DNA from: a virus
Length of the DNA stretch: 64,000 nucleotides
Direction: 5' to 3' (one strand)
IMG/VR virus record: IMGVR_UViG_3300021960_000047
Coordinates: 1-64,000 of that record
The stretch's first letter is position 1, and each line of letters starts with the position of its first letter. The notes below the pieces were generated by a model. That model was not told the origin of the DNA. It searched no databases and saw only the letters and a list, made by a program, of their open reading frames with translations. Position numbers and translations under genes: made by a program. This document shows positions 52,814 through 61,163 of this stretch, piece after piece.

Positions 52814-53451
52814 ATCAATTCATATGCCTCGCTGTAGTTGTGTTTTGCTTGACAACCCAGTTCTTTTTGTATGGTAGAAAATGAGTCGCGTGCCTCTACC
52901 GGCCAAGGATAGTATTCTTCTATAAAGTCAAAGTTGTTGTTGTTTATGAATATGTCAGTCGGCGCAGCGGCAACCTTCGCCTTTTCAATTAATTTTTCTG
53001 CTGCTTTTGGCGTCACTGCATATGCGTGCGCACCTGGAAGATATTGCTTTGATATGAGTTTATTTTTGCCTAGTGTGCTGGGTGCTATCCATCTACCATA
53101 AGAAGGACGCCCAAAAGACAATACCCCATCAAATTGAACATTAGGAATCTGGTCTACAAAATATGCATCATGTTCTAGAACAAGAAGAGTTTCTTTATCT
53201 TCTACTGATTTTTTCCAAAGTCTATAATGAGAAGTGAAAGCGGCAATACAGTTGTCAAAGCGAGAATACTCTTCAACAAACCCTCTGGTTCCTATTCCTT
53301 CTTTTGAGAGGAATTCTCCAGGGTTATCCTCTGGTGTAGTTGCTTCGAACTTTTCTACCTCAAATCCAACCCTACCAGCAGAACGAATACAACGCTCTGC
53401 TGCCTGTAAGGATTGCTCTATAGAACTAATTGTGATCACATAACCTTTCAT
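52810..53451 (-). CDS. Glycosyltransferase family 25-like protein
   Basis: A protein of 213 residues from the ATG at 53451 (MKGYVITISSIEQSLQAAER); a TTG two codons upstream is less likely. It has the GT25 pattern: N-terminal YVITI, FTSHYRLWKKSVEDKETLLV and LEHDAYFVD with the acidic D motif, then AHAYAVTPKAAEKLIEKAK. GT25 enzymes modify lipopolysaccharide sugars in bacteria, and collagen in animals. Paralogous to the gene upstream (53454-54176). The catalytic Asp pattern is conserved. Confidence 0.65.
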   Translation of the reverse strand: MKGYVITISSIEQSLQAAERCIRSAGRVGFEVEKFEATTPEDNPGEFLSKEGIGTRGFVEEYSRFDNCIAAFTSHYRLWKKSVEDKETLLVLEHDAYFVDQIPNVQFDGVLSFGRPSYGRWIAPSTLGKNKLISKQYLPGAHAYAVTPKAAEKLIEKAKVAAAPTDIFINNNNFDFIEEYYPWPVEARDSFSTIQKELGCQAKHNYSEAYELI

Positions 53452-53453
53452 TA

Positions 53454-54176
53454 TCAAATTCCTGTGGTTGTCGATACTCCTGATTGCACTACGGTGTAGT
53501 ATGGATAGACAACCTTTAGATCAGTTGGAAATAGTTGACGACACATAATAGCGTCGTTTGGCCACATTCCAACTCTCTCCACCTCTTCCAAAAGTTTCTT
53601 GGCAAAATAAGGTTTAATGATGTATGCGCTGTTTCCAGCGATTCCCATCGGTAGAGGTGGGTCAGTCGGTTCATCGATGACGGGTACTCGTTGAATTCCC
53701 TCCCCGTACTTCTCGATTAAACTATGGAACAATCGTCCCTTGCGCGTATTACCTCGCGGGTCATTCAACCCGACTGCGCCCCATTTGTCGGAGAGATCCT
53801 CAACAGAGAATTCCCTCACGAACCTTGCATCGTGCTCAAGAACAAGAATTGGTCCTTCTTGTTCAGCACATAACTTCCATAATCGATAGTGACTTAATGC
53901 GCAAGCAACTACTCGATCTTGTGCTTTTGCTGGATAGTATTTCTTATACAACCCAGTCGTTAAATCTAATCCGTCTTGGTTAGGAGAACTTGGCCATGTC
54001 CAAGGAACCTGTTTGCCAAATACTTCCCCTGTATGATTATATATATTTTTCGGTTGTGTCGCTTCAAAGAACTCAACAGCGATATTCGCGCAATGTTCTT
54101 TCACAGATTCAGCGGCAACCTCTGCTCTACTCACAGAAGAATCATTGTCGCTCATTGTGATGATATATGCTCTCAT
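53454..54176 (-). CDS. Glycosyltransferase family 25-like protein
   Basis: A protein of 240 residues from the ATG at 54176 (MRAYIITMSDNDSSVSRAEV), with TAGGGC before it; ten upstream residues in the open frame are not needed. CALSHYRLWKLCAEQEGPIL and VLEHDARF are the GT25 core, and the C-terminal half has GNSAYIIKPYFAKKLLEEVE. It is followed by a close paralogue. Two such enzymes in a row suggest sequential addition of similar sugars. Confidence 0.65.
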   Translation of the reverse strand: MRAYIITMSDNDSSVSRAEVAAESVKEHCANIAVEFFEATQPKNIYNHTGEVFGKQVPWTWPSSPNQDGLDLTTGLYKKYYPAKAQDRVVACALSHYRLWKLCAEQEGPILVLEHDARFVREFSVEDLSDKWGAVGLNDPRGNTRKGRLFHSLIEKYGEGIQRVPVIDEPTDPPLPMGIAGNSAYIIKPYFAKKLLEEVERVGMWPNDAIMCRQLFPTDLKVVYPYYTVVQSGVSTTTGI

Positions 54177-54736
54177 TTTTGCCCTATGAATACGTGATCT
54201 TTCCAACGAGCAGAGCGTTCAACTCCAGGAGATATCCACTGAGCATCCGGACTTTGTTCCCATTCTTTACCATCATCAATCCAATCAGCAATCACCTTTA
54301 AGTCGCACTCTTTTGCAATTGCTTTAAACGAGTCTCTATAAAATCGCCAACAGTCTGGGTTGTCGTGAGTGGGTCCACTAGAAGGTGCGATAATCACCAT
54401 GTAATGCTCTGGTTTGAGAACTCGAGTCAATTCTGCTGCTGCCCTAAATGGATTGTAGATATGCTCAAATGTTTGCCCCGATACAATAAAGTCTATCGAA
54501 TTGTCTTCAAAAGGTAACTCATACGGTCCAGGCATTTTGTGAGTAACATTACCACCCTCGTTTATATCTGCGATGTAATAGTTTTCGCAAACATCTTCGA
54601 ATATTGGTCGATAAGTGCGGTCTTGTCCAGGTTTTATATTTCTACCGCCAAGGTCTAGTATCGTCAACCCACTACCGAGTCGAGAACCTAAAAGGTCTCT
54701 CGCCCTCTTCATATTTTCTCTAGAAGAAGGGTGCAC
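54173..54736 (-). CDS. SAM-dependent methyltransferase, class I
   Basis: A 187-residue protein with a GTG start at 54736, GAGG 7 bases before. Motif I ILDLGGRN at residues 25-32, an acidic loop YIADINEG, motif IV-like DFIVSGQTFEHIYNP, and AAELTRVLKPEHYMVIIAPS. It resembles Methyltransf_11. The acceptor is unknown; in this cassette a sugar hydroxyl or amino group is plausible. It begins in the overlap of the other methyltransferase (TAGTG). Confidence 0.65.
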   Translation of the reverse strand: MHPSSRENMKRARDLLGSRLGSGLTILDLGGRNIKPGQDRTYRPIFEDVCENYYIADINEGGNVTHKMPGPYELPFEDNSIDFIVSGQTFEHIYNPFRAAAELTRVLKPEHYMVIIAPSSGPTHDNPDCWRFYRDSFKAIAKECDLKVIADWIDDGKEWEQSPDAQWISPGVERSARWKDHVFIGQK

Positions 54737-55341
54737 TATAGAACCTCTATACTGAATTGTGTTGTTGCACCTTCCTGAATTATTTTCAAATTATACTTCT
54801 TCACAAATTCGTCAACAGCAGCAGTTACACCTGCCTTGCCGTGTTTTTGAAATGGCCACTGATAGTCGTCGCCTAGAATCAGTCCGCCTGATTTAACAAC
54901 TCTAAAAGAGTTTTCTAAGTCGCGCAGGCAACCTTCATATGAATGATCTCCGTCAACGTAGATCCAATCTAGAGAGTTTTCTTCTCGTTGGTCGAACCAC
55001 TCGTCTGAAGACATTCGGTGTATATGTACGTTAGATAGTTCTTTAAACCTCTTTACGACTCCTCTATAGACCGAATCGTATTTTTGCTGAAACTGCTCTT
55101 CAGTATTCCCGCCACAAACACTAGAATACCGTTGCAAATAGTTTTCATAAGATCCATGTTCCGTACTTTCTTTGTATGGTTCTATGCTCCAAGAATCTAC
55201 AAGGTGAAGTTCTGCTGGGTTTTTATTTGCAAAGTTTATAGAAGTGTTTCCCATCCACACCCCGATCTCTGCACCAACGGTTCCCTCTTTCACAAGATAG
55301 AGAATATCTTTTGAATCTCTGTTTGTAGTAGATCCCATCAT
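54736..55341 (-). CDS. SAM-dependent methyltransferase, TylF/Methyltransf_24-like
   Basis: A protein of 201 residues from the ATG at 55341, with GGAG 9 bases before it; a TTG 15 bases upstream is not preferred. GAEIGVWMGNTSINFANKNP is the SAM loop; WIYVDGDHSYEGCLRDLENS and SGGLILGDDYQWP are the acidic metal/catalytic motifs of class I O-methyltransferases related to TylF (macrolide sugar methylation). It lies between a sulfotransferase and the second methyltransferase in the same overlapping operon. Confidence 0.65.
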   Translation of the reverse strand: MMGSTTNRDSKDILYLVKEGTVGAEIGVWMGNTSINFANKNPAELHLVDSWSIEPYKESTEHGSYENYLQRYSSVCGGNTEEQFQQKYDSVYRGVVKRFKELSNVHIHRMSSDEWFDQREENSLDWIYVDGDHSYEGCLRDLENSFRVVKSGGLILGDDYQWPFQKHGKAGVTAAVDEFVKKYNLKIIQEGATTQFSIEVL

Positions 55342-55343
55342 AA

Positions 55344-56036
55344 CTATTTTCTCCAATAGTTCTTTTGTGCGCCAGTATCAAAGTCATACCCAAAGAAATC
55401 GATATCTTCTTTGTACCAGTCTGCCACGATCTGAATTGTTTTGTCGGTGTAAATATCTCGGTAGGTGCCTTTATTCAAATCGGTGACGTTACGTGCTCGA
55501 GACATTTCTGGAATATCGAAGTATGCACAAAGATCTTCGTTGAGATTTTCAAATCTCATCATGTCACATTTAAGATTGCCACTAGCATCGCAAACGTGAT
55601 CGACAGCAGGAAACCAACCACGTATGGCGCGGTGCCAATAATAATCCTTTCCGCCCCACTCAAATCGTTCCTCGAGGAAAGACTCGAATGAGTCGATTCG
55701 GTGCTTACCAATTGGTTCTTTCTTTTCAACCTCAATGACTTTCTTTGCAAAGAAGTAACGAGATACAACTCTGTCCCAGGGATTGCGTGCCACGGCGAAT
55801 GCTTGATATAAGTTTCTGACTGCTGGTTTGATATCTCTCCATCTCGCGTGTTCATTACCATGATGATCTCCACTTTTCCTCATCGCTTTATGAAGTTCTT
55901 TTGTGTATTGCTCTGACTTATGATTATTTGGAGTTGCGACAACCAGATAAGGAGCAAGTTGAGGACTCTTGCGTATTGTCATTCCCGCACACTTGGGGAT
56001 ATGAATGAATAATCTTTTCTGATTCTCGAATACCAT
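55344..56036 (-). CDS. Sulfotransferase
   Basis: A 230-residue protein: LFIHIPKCAGMTIRKS (5'-PSB loop, Lys15, Thr20) and AVARNPWDRVVSRYFF (3'-PB region, Arg84, Ser92), then RFENLNEDLCAYFDIP and a C-terminal IVADWYKEDIDFFGYDF. It would transfer sulfate from PAPS to a hydroxyl, probably on a sugar. Shared with many marine phages. It starts right after the GT8-like gene (TAATG). Confidence 0.75.
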   Translation of the reverse strand: MVFENQKRLFIHIPKCAGMTIRKSPQLAPYLVVATPNNHKSEQYTKELHKAMRKSGDHHGNEHARWRDIKPAVRNLYQAFAVARNPWDRVVSRYFFAKKVIEVEKKEPIGKHRIDSFESFLEERFEWGGKDYYWHRAIRGWFPAVDHVCDASGNLKCDMMRFENLNEDLCAYFDIPEMSRARNVTDLNKGTYRDIYTDKTIQIVADWYKEDIDFFGYDFDTGAQKNYWRK

Positions 56037-56824
56037 TACGCAATGTCCTTCATCAATGCTTCGACGTTTTCCCCACTATTTGGCAACTTGTCTTTCAAGA
56101 AGAAATGAACGAAATTTGCCTCAGGGATATATTCGTCCTTTACACCTTTATATAGTGCGTTCCATTTCCAGTCCATATCTTTGATATTCAGACCTTCTTT
56201 TTTCACCCACCAATTTAAAAGTGTTTGGTCGGTAGACCATTTCCAGTTTCCCATACCATCAATAAATTTTTGAAACTCGGGTCGCCCTAAAAATTGTCTC
56301 GCGGTTTGTCCTTTGAAATAAGGAACGATAGACTTATTCATAATCATCATTCCCATATTATAAAATTTGGCACCCCAGTCTTGCCAGTCCCAGTCAACAT
56401 TACCGAGACTAGCATACTGCATATTGGAGTAGTTCTTTATCTTCATGGCGTATGCACCAGAGATTGGCATGTCTCGTTCGACGCATGCACCAAAGTCATG
56501 TTCTGTGCCAAAGTCTTCAAAAATATTCGGTGCTTCCGAACGAACATAGATGTCGGCATCTATGATTGCAATTTGATCATAACCTTTCGCAAAATAATCA
56601 AATGCGTTTTCTTTTTCATATATTGGCAAAAATCCTCCGTGCTTTTCGTACGACTCTACGGAGCGATTAGTTACAAAGATATCTGGTTTGATTCTTAAGA
56701 TTGGAGTTTTCTGTACGACATGATCAATGCCGTACTTTTCGCAATAAGCGGCAACAGATTCTATGCAATGCTTATAGAGTTGAGAAGGTTTCCCAACAGA
56801 TACTTGATAAATTAAACGTTTCAT
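56036..56824 (-). CDS. Glycosyltransferase, GT8-like
   Basis: A 262-residue protein: LIYQVSVGKPSQLYKHCIES, IAIIDADIYVRSE with DxD D89-A-D91, YAMKIKNYSNMQYASLGNVD, FYNMGMMIMNKS, and WSTDQTLLNWWVKKEGLNIK, typical of GT8-like enzymes. The C-terminal NFVHFFLKDK fits the acceptor-side His. It lies just downstream of the carbamoyltransferase. The sugar is not deducible. Confidence 0.65.
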   Translation of the reverse strand: MKRLIYQVSVGKPSQLYKHCIESVAAYCEKYGIDHVVQKTPILRIKPDIFVTNRSVESYEKHGGFLPIYEKENAFDYFAKGYDQIAIIDADIYVRSEAPNIFEDFGTEHDFGACVERDMPISGAYAMKIKNYSNMQYASLGNVDWDWQDWGAKFYNMGMMIMNKSIVPYFKGQTARQFLGRPEFQKFIDGMGNWKWSTDQTLLNWWVKKEGLNIKDMDWKWNALYKGVKDEYIPEANFVHFFLKDKLPNSGENVEALMKDIA

Positions 56825-56839
56825 AATGATACCAAAGGG

Positions 56840-58393
56840 TTATGATGTAAAAACCTTTACCCCATATTTTCGTTCAAACTGAGCAGCGTGTTCAACAGTA
56901 TTAACCATCGGCATGCGTCGAATATTCAAAGAAGTGTTTAACAACATAGGCACACCAGTTCTTTCATAATAGCATTCAATTATTTTCCGAAAAACCGATT
57001 TCGAATCTTTTGGCACTAATTGTACGCGACCAGTACCATCGACATGAGTAACAGAAGAATACTGGTGTTTTGCCTTAGCAGCATATTGCATCCATCGATT
57101 CATTGGTCCTTCGAAATAATCTGCTGCATGTTCTTCTAAAATAGCAGGAGCGAAAGGTCGATATTTCTGCCTACGTTTTACCATGTTAACTGTATCTTTA
57201 ACATCGAATCTAACATCTGCAATAAGTGATCGGTTTCCATATGCACGATAACTAAACTCTGCTGGACCGTTTGCGACTCCGCAATATCGCTCTTTGAGGA
57301 GATGATCAACAACCATTTCTGGGTCTAAGTCTCCTTCGATACAGTGACCAAGATAAGGGTGTTCCCAATTAATTCTATCCTTGCCAGTATCTCTCATATA
57401 AGAAAAAGCAGCTGCACCGAGACTAGCACCTCCATCTCCAGGATTCAAATCTACCCACATATCGTCAAATAGTTTGCTCACCTCATTATTTGTGACAATA
57501 TTCTGTGCAACTCCGCCGGAATAGCAAAGTTTGCTTCCGTACTTTCTTGCCTTTTTCATAAACTCTAAAATAACGAGGGTTGTACATGCTTGAAGAGATG
57601 CAGCTGCATCCTCTACAGATTTACATTCTTTCATAAGCATCTGTACGATTTTTCGCAAGTACATTAACTTTAAGTCATAGAAATGTTTCCAGTTCACGTA
57701 ACTTCCTTCTTCCCTTTTTTGTATTGCTTCTTCAATCAACCATTCGGGAATAGAACTAAACATCTCATAAGTTTTTTCAGTATGAGTAGGTTCGCCATAA
57801 CTCGACAATCCCATGATCACATATTCATCTTCGTTTGCGGTCAAACCGAGTCCGCAACCTTCTGTAAAGGCAGCATAAAGATATCCGATAGATTTAGGGA
57901 ATGTTATCTCTTCAATAATATTAAAATTATGATCAAGAATTGCACCAGAACGATGCTCCCCAATACCATCAATTGTTACAATAACGCAATCTTCTTTATC
58001 GAAAGATTTTGGTCTTGTGGCAAAAGCAGCATATGCGTGCGAAATATGGTGCCCAGTAGGTTTTGCGTTTATTTTTTGAGTATACATCGAAGGATGTATG
58101 TTCTGTATAGGGCAATCCAATTTGAAAATATCAGGAAACTTTTTCCGAGTTAATGCAACTTCACCTCCACGAAGTTCTTCTCTCGCCTCCCAATCGTCAT
58201 TCATTGTAACGATTAGGTTTTCTCCTTTATTCGGGTGATACAATAAGTCCCACAAACCAGAGGGGATTCTAGAATCGTGCTTCACTTGAGTGAATCTTTC
58301 TGTCTGACTCGCAAAGACAATATTGCCTTGGTCATCAATCAACGTCATGCCAGCATCGTGGAGTTGTGCTCCACTAATACCCAAATATTTCAT
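56840..58393 (-). CDS. Carbamoyltransferase (NodU/CmcH family)
   Basis: A 517-residue protein. N-terminal Kae1-like domain: YLGISGAQLHDAGMTLIDDQ, ASQTERFTQVKHDSRIP, GHHISHAYAAF (H115/H116/H119) and VTIDGIGEHRSG. C-terminal YrdC-like domain: RAYGNRSLIADVRFDVKDTV, RQKYRPFAPAILEE and TGVPMLLNTSLNIRRMPM. It uses carbamoyl phosphate and ATP to carbamoylate a hydroxyl, as on Nod-factor sugars or antibiotics. Common in marine T4-like phages, where the substrate is unknown. It heads the sugar cassette after the lysozyme gene, with an 18-base gap. Confidence 0.85.
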   Translation of the reverse strand: MKYLGISGAQLHDAGMTLIDDQGNIVFASQTERFTQVKHDSRIPSGLWDLLYHPNKGENLIVTMNDDWEAREELRGGEVALTRKKFPDIFKLDCPIQNIHPSMYTQKINAKPTGHHISHAYAAFATRPKSFDKEDCVIVTIDGIGEHRSGAILDHNFNIIEEITFPKSIGYLYAAFTEGCGLGLTANEDEYVIMGLSSYGEPTHTEKTYEMFSSIPEWLIEEAIQKREEGSYVNWKHFYDLKLMYLRKIVQMLMKECKSVEDAAASLQACTTLVILEFMKKARKYGSKLCYSGGVAQNIVTNNEVSKLFDDMWVDLNPGDGGASLGAAAFSYMRDTGKDRINWEHPYLGHCIEGDLDPEMVVDHLLKERYCGVANGPAEFSYRAYGNRSLIADVRFDVKDTVNMVKRRQKYRPFAPAILEEHAADYFEGPMNRWMQYAAKAKHQYSSVTHVDGTGRVQLVPKDSKSVFRKIIECYYERTGVPMLLNTSLNIRRMPMVNTVEHAAQFERKYGVKVFTS

Positions 58394-58411
58394 AACGAAC
58401 CTATGAATTAA

Positions 58412-58864
58412 TTAATAAGGTACTTCTTCCATTCTAGACATAAGTCGCTCAGCACGATTAGTCACTTGGCGATACCAAAGAGAATCACGACCTTCGGTTG
58501 CAGCTTTTTTCCAATCATGGTCAAGAATAGCAGCATTGAAGTTTTTAAATTTTGAAAGTCGAGTACGTCCCATATTGAACATCATATTAACCAAAATCTG
58601 CTGGACCTCATCAGGTAAGTTTCCAAATTCCCCTTTGCCGTATAGAGCGTCACACTCTGCGATGGAGAGGTCGAGGTCTGCTTCGAAACACTCTCGGACT
58701 CTTTCTTCGGATACTGGCGTGCCCACATCAAGACCGTTCTCGGCGTCGGTTTCCAATACCAAATGCCCAACTCCGAATGTTGGATATCCAAGGTGGTCTT
58801 TGTAAATTTCATAGACAACACCTTCGTCGATTTTTAGTTGTTCGAATACTGCTTCTCTGTTCAT
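58412..58864 (-). CDS. e: T4-type lysozyme (endolysin)
   Basis: A 150-residue protein with the glycoside hydrolase 24 pattern: QLKIDEGVVYEIYKDHLGYP followed by TFGVGH, so Glu14, Asp23 and Thr29 match Glu11, Asp20 and Thr26 of T4 lysozyme, then PDEVQQILVNMMFNMGRTRL and the C-terminal WYRQVTNRAERLMSRM. It lacks a signal peptide, so it would need a holin. It stands alone, apart from the baseplate. It stops 18 bases before the carbamoyltransferase. Confidence 0.85.
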   Translation of the reverse strand: MNREAVFEQLKIDEGVVYEIYKDHLGYPTFGVGHLVLETDAENGLDVGTPVSEERVRECFEADLDLSIAECDALYGKGEFGNLPDEVQQILVNMMFNMGRTRLSKFKNFNAAILDHDWKKAATEGRDSLWYRQVTNRAERLMSRMEEVPY

Positions 58865-58865
58865 T

Positions 58866-59573
58866 TTAATTTCCCTTTTTGAACATTTCTTTAGTCATTA
58901 TATAGTCGCGAACGAAATCCGAACGAATAATATCTTTCCAACCAAACTCAATTATAGAGAAATTTCTCATAATTTCTATAATACTTATAAACTCTCTCAG
59001 TCCGTTCTTATCGCCCTGCTTCACAAAGTCTGATTGATAGTAGTCCCCAGAAAAAATAATTCTAGAGTCCAGTCCAACACGAGTAATTACTGAGTCTAAT
59101 TCATGAAAGGTCAAGTTCTGCATTTCATCAACGATGATGATTGCGTTGTCGAAAGTTGTTCCTCGAATAAAAGAAGTAGAATGAAACTCTACGCTTCTCT
59201 GTTCTACAAGTTGCTGATATGCGCCACTAGTATCAAACAAGTCATCGCATATAGAAATATAAGGTGTAATAAAGGGAAGCAACTTTTCTTCTGCTGTTCC
59301 TGGTAAAAACCCGACTTCTCTGGTAGGAACAACTGAACGAATTATGTGCACAGTTTCCCATGGGGTATTTTTATCAAGGACATCTTGCAGTGCTAAGTAC
59401 AACGCAGTAAAAGTCTTACCCGTACCCGCACTGCCACTGAGAACTAGATGATCTCCATCTTTCCAAGATTCTCTAGCAACTTTTTGAGTTTCTGTTAAAG
59501 GGTCGAATACACCAAGGTCGTCTATACGCAACTTTCGTTGAGACTCAAACTTCTGACGTTTTGTTTGGGTCAT
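58866..59573 (-). CDS. phoH: PhoH-like ATPase
   Basis: A 235-residue protein: Walker A GSAGTGKT (residues 47-54), HIIRSVVPTREVGFLPG, Walker B IIIVDEMQN (residues 145-153) and SRIIFSGDYYQSD. This P-loop ATPase is frequent in marine phages; its RNA-related role is not settled. It starts in the stop of the FmdB-like gene (TAATG) and sits just before lysozyme. Confidence 0.85.
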   Translation of the reverse strand: MTQTKRQKFESQRKLRIDDLGVFDPLTETQKVARESWKDGDHLVLSGSAGTGKTFTALYLALQDVLDKNTPWETVHIIRSVVPTREVGFLPGTAEEKLLPFITPYISICDDLFDTSGAYQQLVEQRSVEFHSTSFIRGTTFDNAIIIVDEMQNLTFHELDSVITRVGLDSRIIFSGDYYQSDFVKQGDKNGLREFISIIEIMRNFSIIEFGWKDIIRSDFVRDYIMTKEMFKKGN

Positions 59574-59809
59574 TATGTTTTTATAGTATTACCACGACGA
59601 CCAGTGTTCTTCTTCATATTCTTAAGAAGATCTTTCCAACCATCTGAAGTTTTAGATAAAGTGCCGTTAACATGAGTCACTAATGCTGCACTGCTCTTAT
59701 GGACCTGTACCCATTCTCCTGCATCTACTTTCTCTTTCAGAGCAGTATAAGTACACATGACTTCTTTCTCTTCTCCAGTAGAAGTGTCTCTTACGTCGTA
59801 AAAAGGCAT
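59573..59809 (-). CDS. Small FmdB-like phage protein
   Basis: A protein of 78 residues from the ATG at 59809 (MPFYDVRDTSTGEEKEVMCT), with GGAG 9 bases before; the open frame upstream is leader. The MPxYxxRDxxTGE start is typical of FmdB-like small zinc-ribbon proteins, but with only one Cys the zinc site is not complete. GRRGNTIKT at the end. It is the first gene after the promoter at 59860-59887 and is coupled to phoH. Confidence 0.6.
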   Translation of the reverse strand: MPFYDVRDTSTGEEKEVMCTYTALKEKVDAGEWVQVHKSSAALVTHVNGTLSKTSDGWKDLLKNMKKNTGRRGNTIKT

Positions 59810-59859
59810 TAATGGTTCTCCATAAAAGTAGTATATCACTGGGGGCAGCGACAGATTCT

Positions 59860-59887
59860 ATTATACTTATTTCTTTTCAAAAGTAAA
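59860..59887 (-). promoter_or_regulatory. Sigma70-like promoter upstream of the phoH unit
   Basis: -35 TTTACT (59887-59882), 16-base spacer, -10 TATAAT (59865-59860) followed by AG as in the two cassette promoters near 51200-51500. Placed just after a terminator and 51 bases before the FmdB-like start. Confidence 0.65.
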
Positions 59888-59897
59888 GCAAAACGAT

Positions 59898-59917
59898 GCC
59901 CTATTCGAAAATAGGGC
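59898..59917 (-). terminator. Probable rho-independent terminator
   Basis: Stem GCCCTATT / AATAGGGC with a 4-base loop, followed on the minus strand by an imperfect T-rich tract (ATCGTTTTGCTTTAC). It lies 22 bases after the stop of the 58-residue gene. Confidence 0.65.
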
Positions 59918-59938
59918 ACGAGATACTGATCACCTTCC

Positions 59939-60115
59939 TTATTGGTTAACCGCGAGGGAGTTCTGAATTTCTAGAATGTAGTCGTCTAGAAACTGTCTCT
60001 TTTTTTCAACCTTATGTGCTAGTTCGTTTTTTCCTTTTCTATTAAGTTTGTGGACGTAATGCCCTAACTCTGCGCTATCCTTGCGTAACCTTTCTAACTG
60101 ATTTGTCGATACCAT
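59939..60115 (-). CDS. 58-residue coiled-coil-like protein
   Basis: A short frame: MVSTNQLERLRKDSAELGHY, then a charged helix KLNRKGKNELAHKVEKKRQF and LEIQNSLAVNQ. It follows the DUF6433-like gene by 21 bases and precedes a terminator. Probably a helical regulator or structural peptide; no family known. Support comes from its place in the operon and clean start-stop layout. Confidence 0.6.
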   Translation of the reverse strand: MVSTNQLERLRKDSAELGHYVHKLNRKGKNELAHKVEKKRQFLDDYILEIQNSLAVNQ

Positions 60116-60136
60116 AGGCGACTCCTTGGTTAAAAT

Positions 60137-60589
60137 TTAGGAAGTCATAATCAAGTTGGGAACTGCCTCCTTCACTGTTTCAACTGACAACCCTTTTGGC
60201 GGCGTCTTGGACAACATGTCGCAAAGCAGTTCCGCGTCAGCAGGGTGTACAGATTCTAGCACTCCAATAAACATAGTCTCCCTTTTTAGCGGGTGCATAT
60301 GATCCGCTTTGAGACCTTTTACAAAGTATTGGAGTTTGGTGTTTTGCTTGTGCCAACTAGAAGGAAATTTGTCCTCTTCAGCAGGGGTGAATGGCGGACG
60401 TCCTTCTGGCAGAAGAAGTTGGATTCGATCATCAAAGAGGCATCTAAGATAATCGGAAAAAGAAGAATACATTTTTGAGTATTCGCGAATCAATTCTACT
60501 CTCTTACTTTCATCAGACTTTTCGATGAGTTCAACGATTTCGTACAATTCCAACCTGGACTTCTTACCTTGTTGAAGTTCAGTTATCAT
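60137..60589 (-). CDS. Conserved phage protein, DUF6433-like
   Basis: A 150-residue protein: LELYEIVELIEKSDESKRVE, LREYSKMY-like helix, DYLRCLFDDRIQLLLPEGRP, LKRETMFIGVLESVHPADAE and LLCDMLSKTPPKGLSVETVK. It resembles a family of T4-like phage proteins of unknown function (DUF6433, from memory). GAGGAG precedes the ATG at 60589. Helical and probably intracellular. Confidence 0.6.
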   Translation of the reverse strand: MITELQQGKKSRLELYEIVELIEKSDESKRVELIREYSKMYSSFSDYLRCLFDDRIQLLLPEGRPPFTPAEEDKFPSSWHKQNTKLQYFVKGLKADHMHPLKRETMFIGVLESVHPADAELLCDMLSKTPPKGLSVETVKEAVPNLIMTS

Positions 60590-60607
60590 AATCTCCTCGC
60601 TACAATA

Positions 60608-61039
60608 TTATATAGGATTATCAACATTACTACTTAGGTGTTTTCTAGAGATACGACAATTTATAATTCCATTGTAGTATTCGTCATTTAAAAGGACTTC
60701 TCTATCGAACTGCTCTTTTGCTTCGTAGTACGAGCAGTCACCTTTGGTTTTACACAACCTGATTATTTCTCGTTTGAAAGCATCGGCACCTTTCTGTTCT
60801 AATAAAAGTTTTACCGCTTCAGAACTACCGAAATAACCTTTCCAGTCTGATTCTACTCGCATATGTTTCCTACGCTTTCGACTTTTAGTCACTGGCAGTG
60901 TTTTCTTTTTGTGAAAAAATTTTTTGCCGACATACTTCATACCTGTTTCTATTTCAGTTATGACGTACACAAACCCTGTCCATTCTTGGAGCGATTCGTA
61001 TTCTGGGTCAAAAACTTTTCCTTCGTAGTGCCAAGTCAT
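60608..61039 (-). CDS. GIY-YIG endonuclease-like protein (SegE type)
   Basis: A protein of 143 residues from the ATG at 61039, which overlaps the stop of the zinc mini-gene (ATGA); a longer open frame upstream is not used. TGFVYVITEIETGMKYVGKK is the GIY-YIG-like core (YVI and YVG), with a basic stretch KSRKRRKHMR, DWKGYFGSS and YYEAKEQFDREVLLNDEYYN carrying a candidate catalytic Glu. T4 SegE-like enzymes are homing endonucleases, but some are fixed phage nucleases; either is possible. Confidence 0.6.
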   Translation of the reverse strand: MTWHYEGKVFDPEYESLQEWTGFVYVITEIETGMKYVGKKFFHKKKTLPVTKSRKRRKHMRVESDWKGYFGSSEAVKLLLEQKGADAFKREIIRLCKTKGDCSYYEAKEQFDREVLLNDEYYNGIINCRISRKHLSSNVDNPI

Positions 61040-61161
61040 GCTTCTACTGGAGACGCGCACATAGGACAATACGCTGGTTCAGCATCACAATTTTCATCTA
61101 AAATTATTTCACAGTGAGATTCGCAGACGTCGCAAATAACGTCAAACACATACTCTTCCAT
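61036..61161 (-). CDS. 41-residue zinc-binding mini-protein
   Basis: A small frame: MEEYVFDVICDVCESHCEII then DENCDAEPAYCPMCASPVEA. CxxC pairs at residues 10-13 and 32-35 form a zinc ribbon. The gene fits exactly between the thermonuclease-like stop and the GIY-YIG start, with an ATGA overlap at its end. Perhaps a DNA- or polymerase-binding accessory. Similar mini zinc ribbons are known in T4-like phages. Confidence 0.75.
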   Translation of the reverse strand: MEEYVFDVICDVCESHCEIILDENCDAEPAYCPMCASPVEA

Positions 61162-61163
61162 TA

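Noticed and set aside
60590-60607. TATAAT sequence before the DUF6433-like gene as a promoter
   Set aside because: It overlaps the stop codon of the upstream gene and no -35 element with proper spacing is present.
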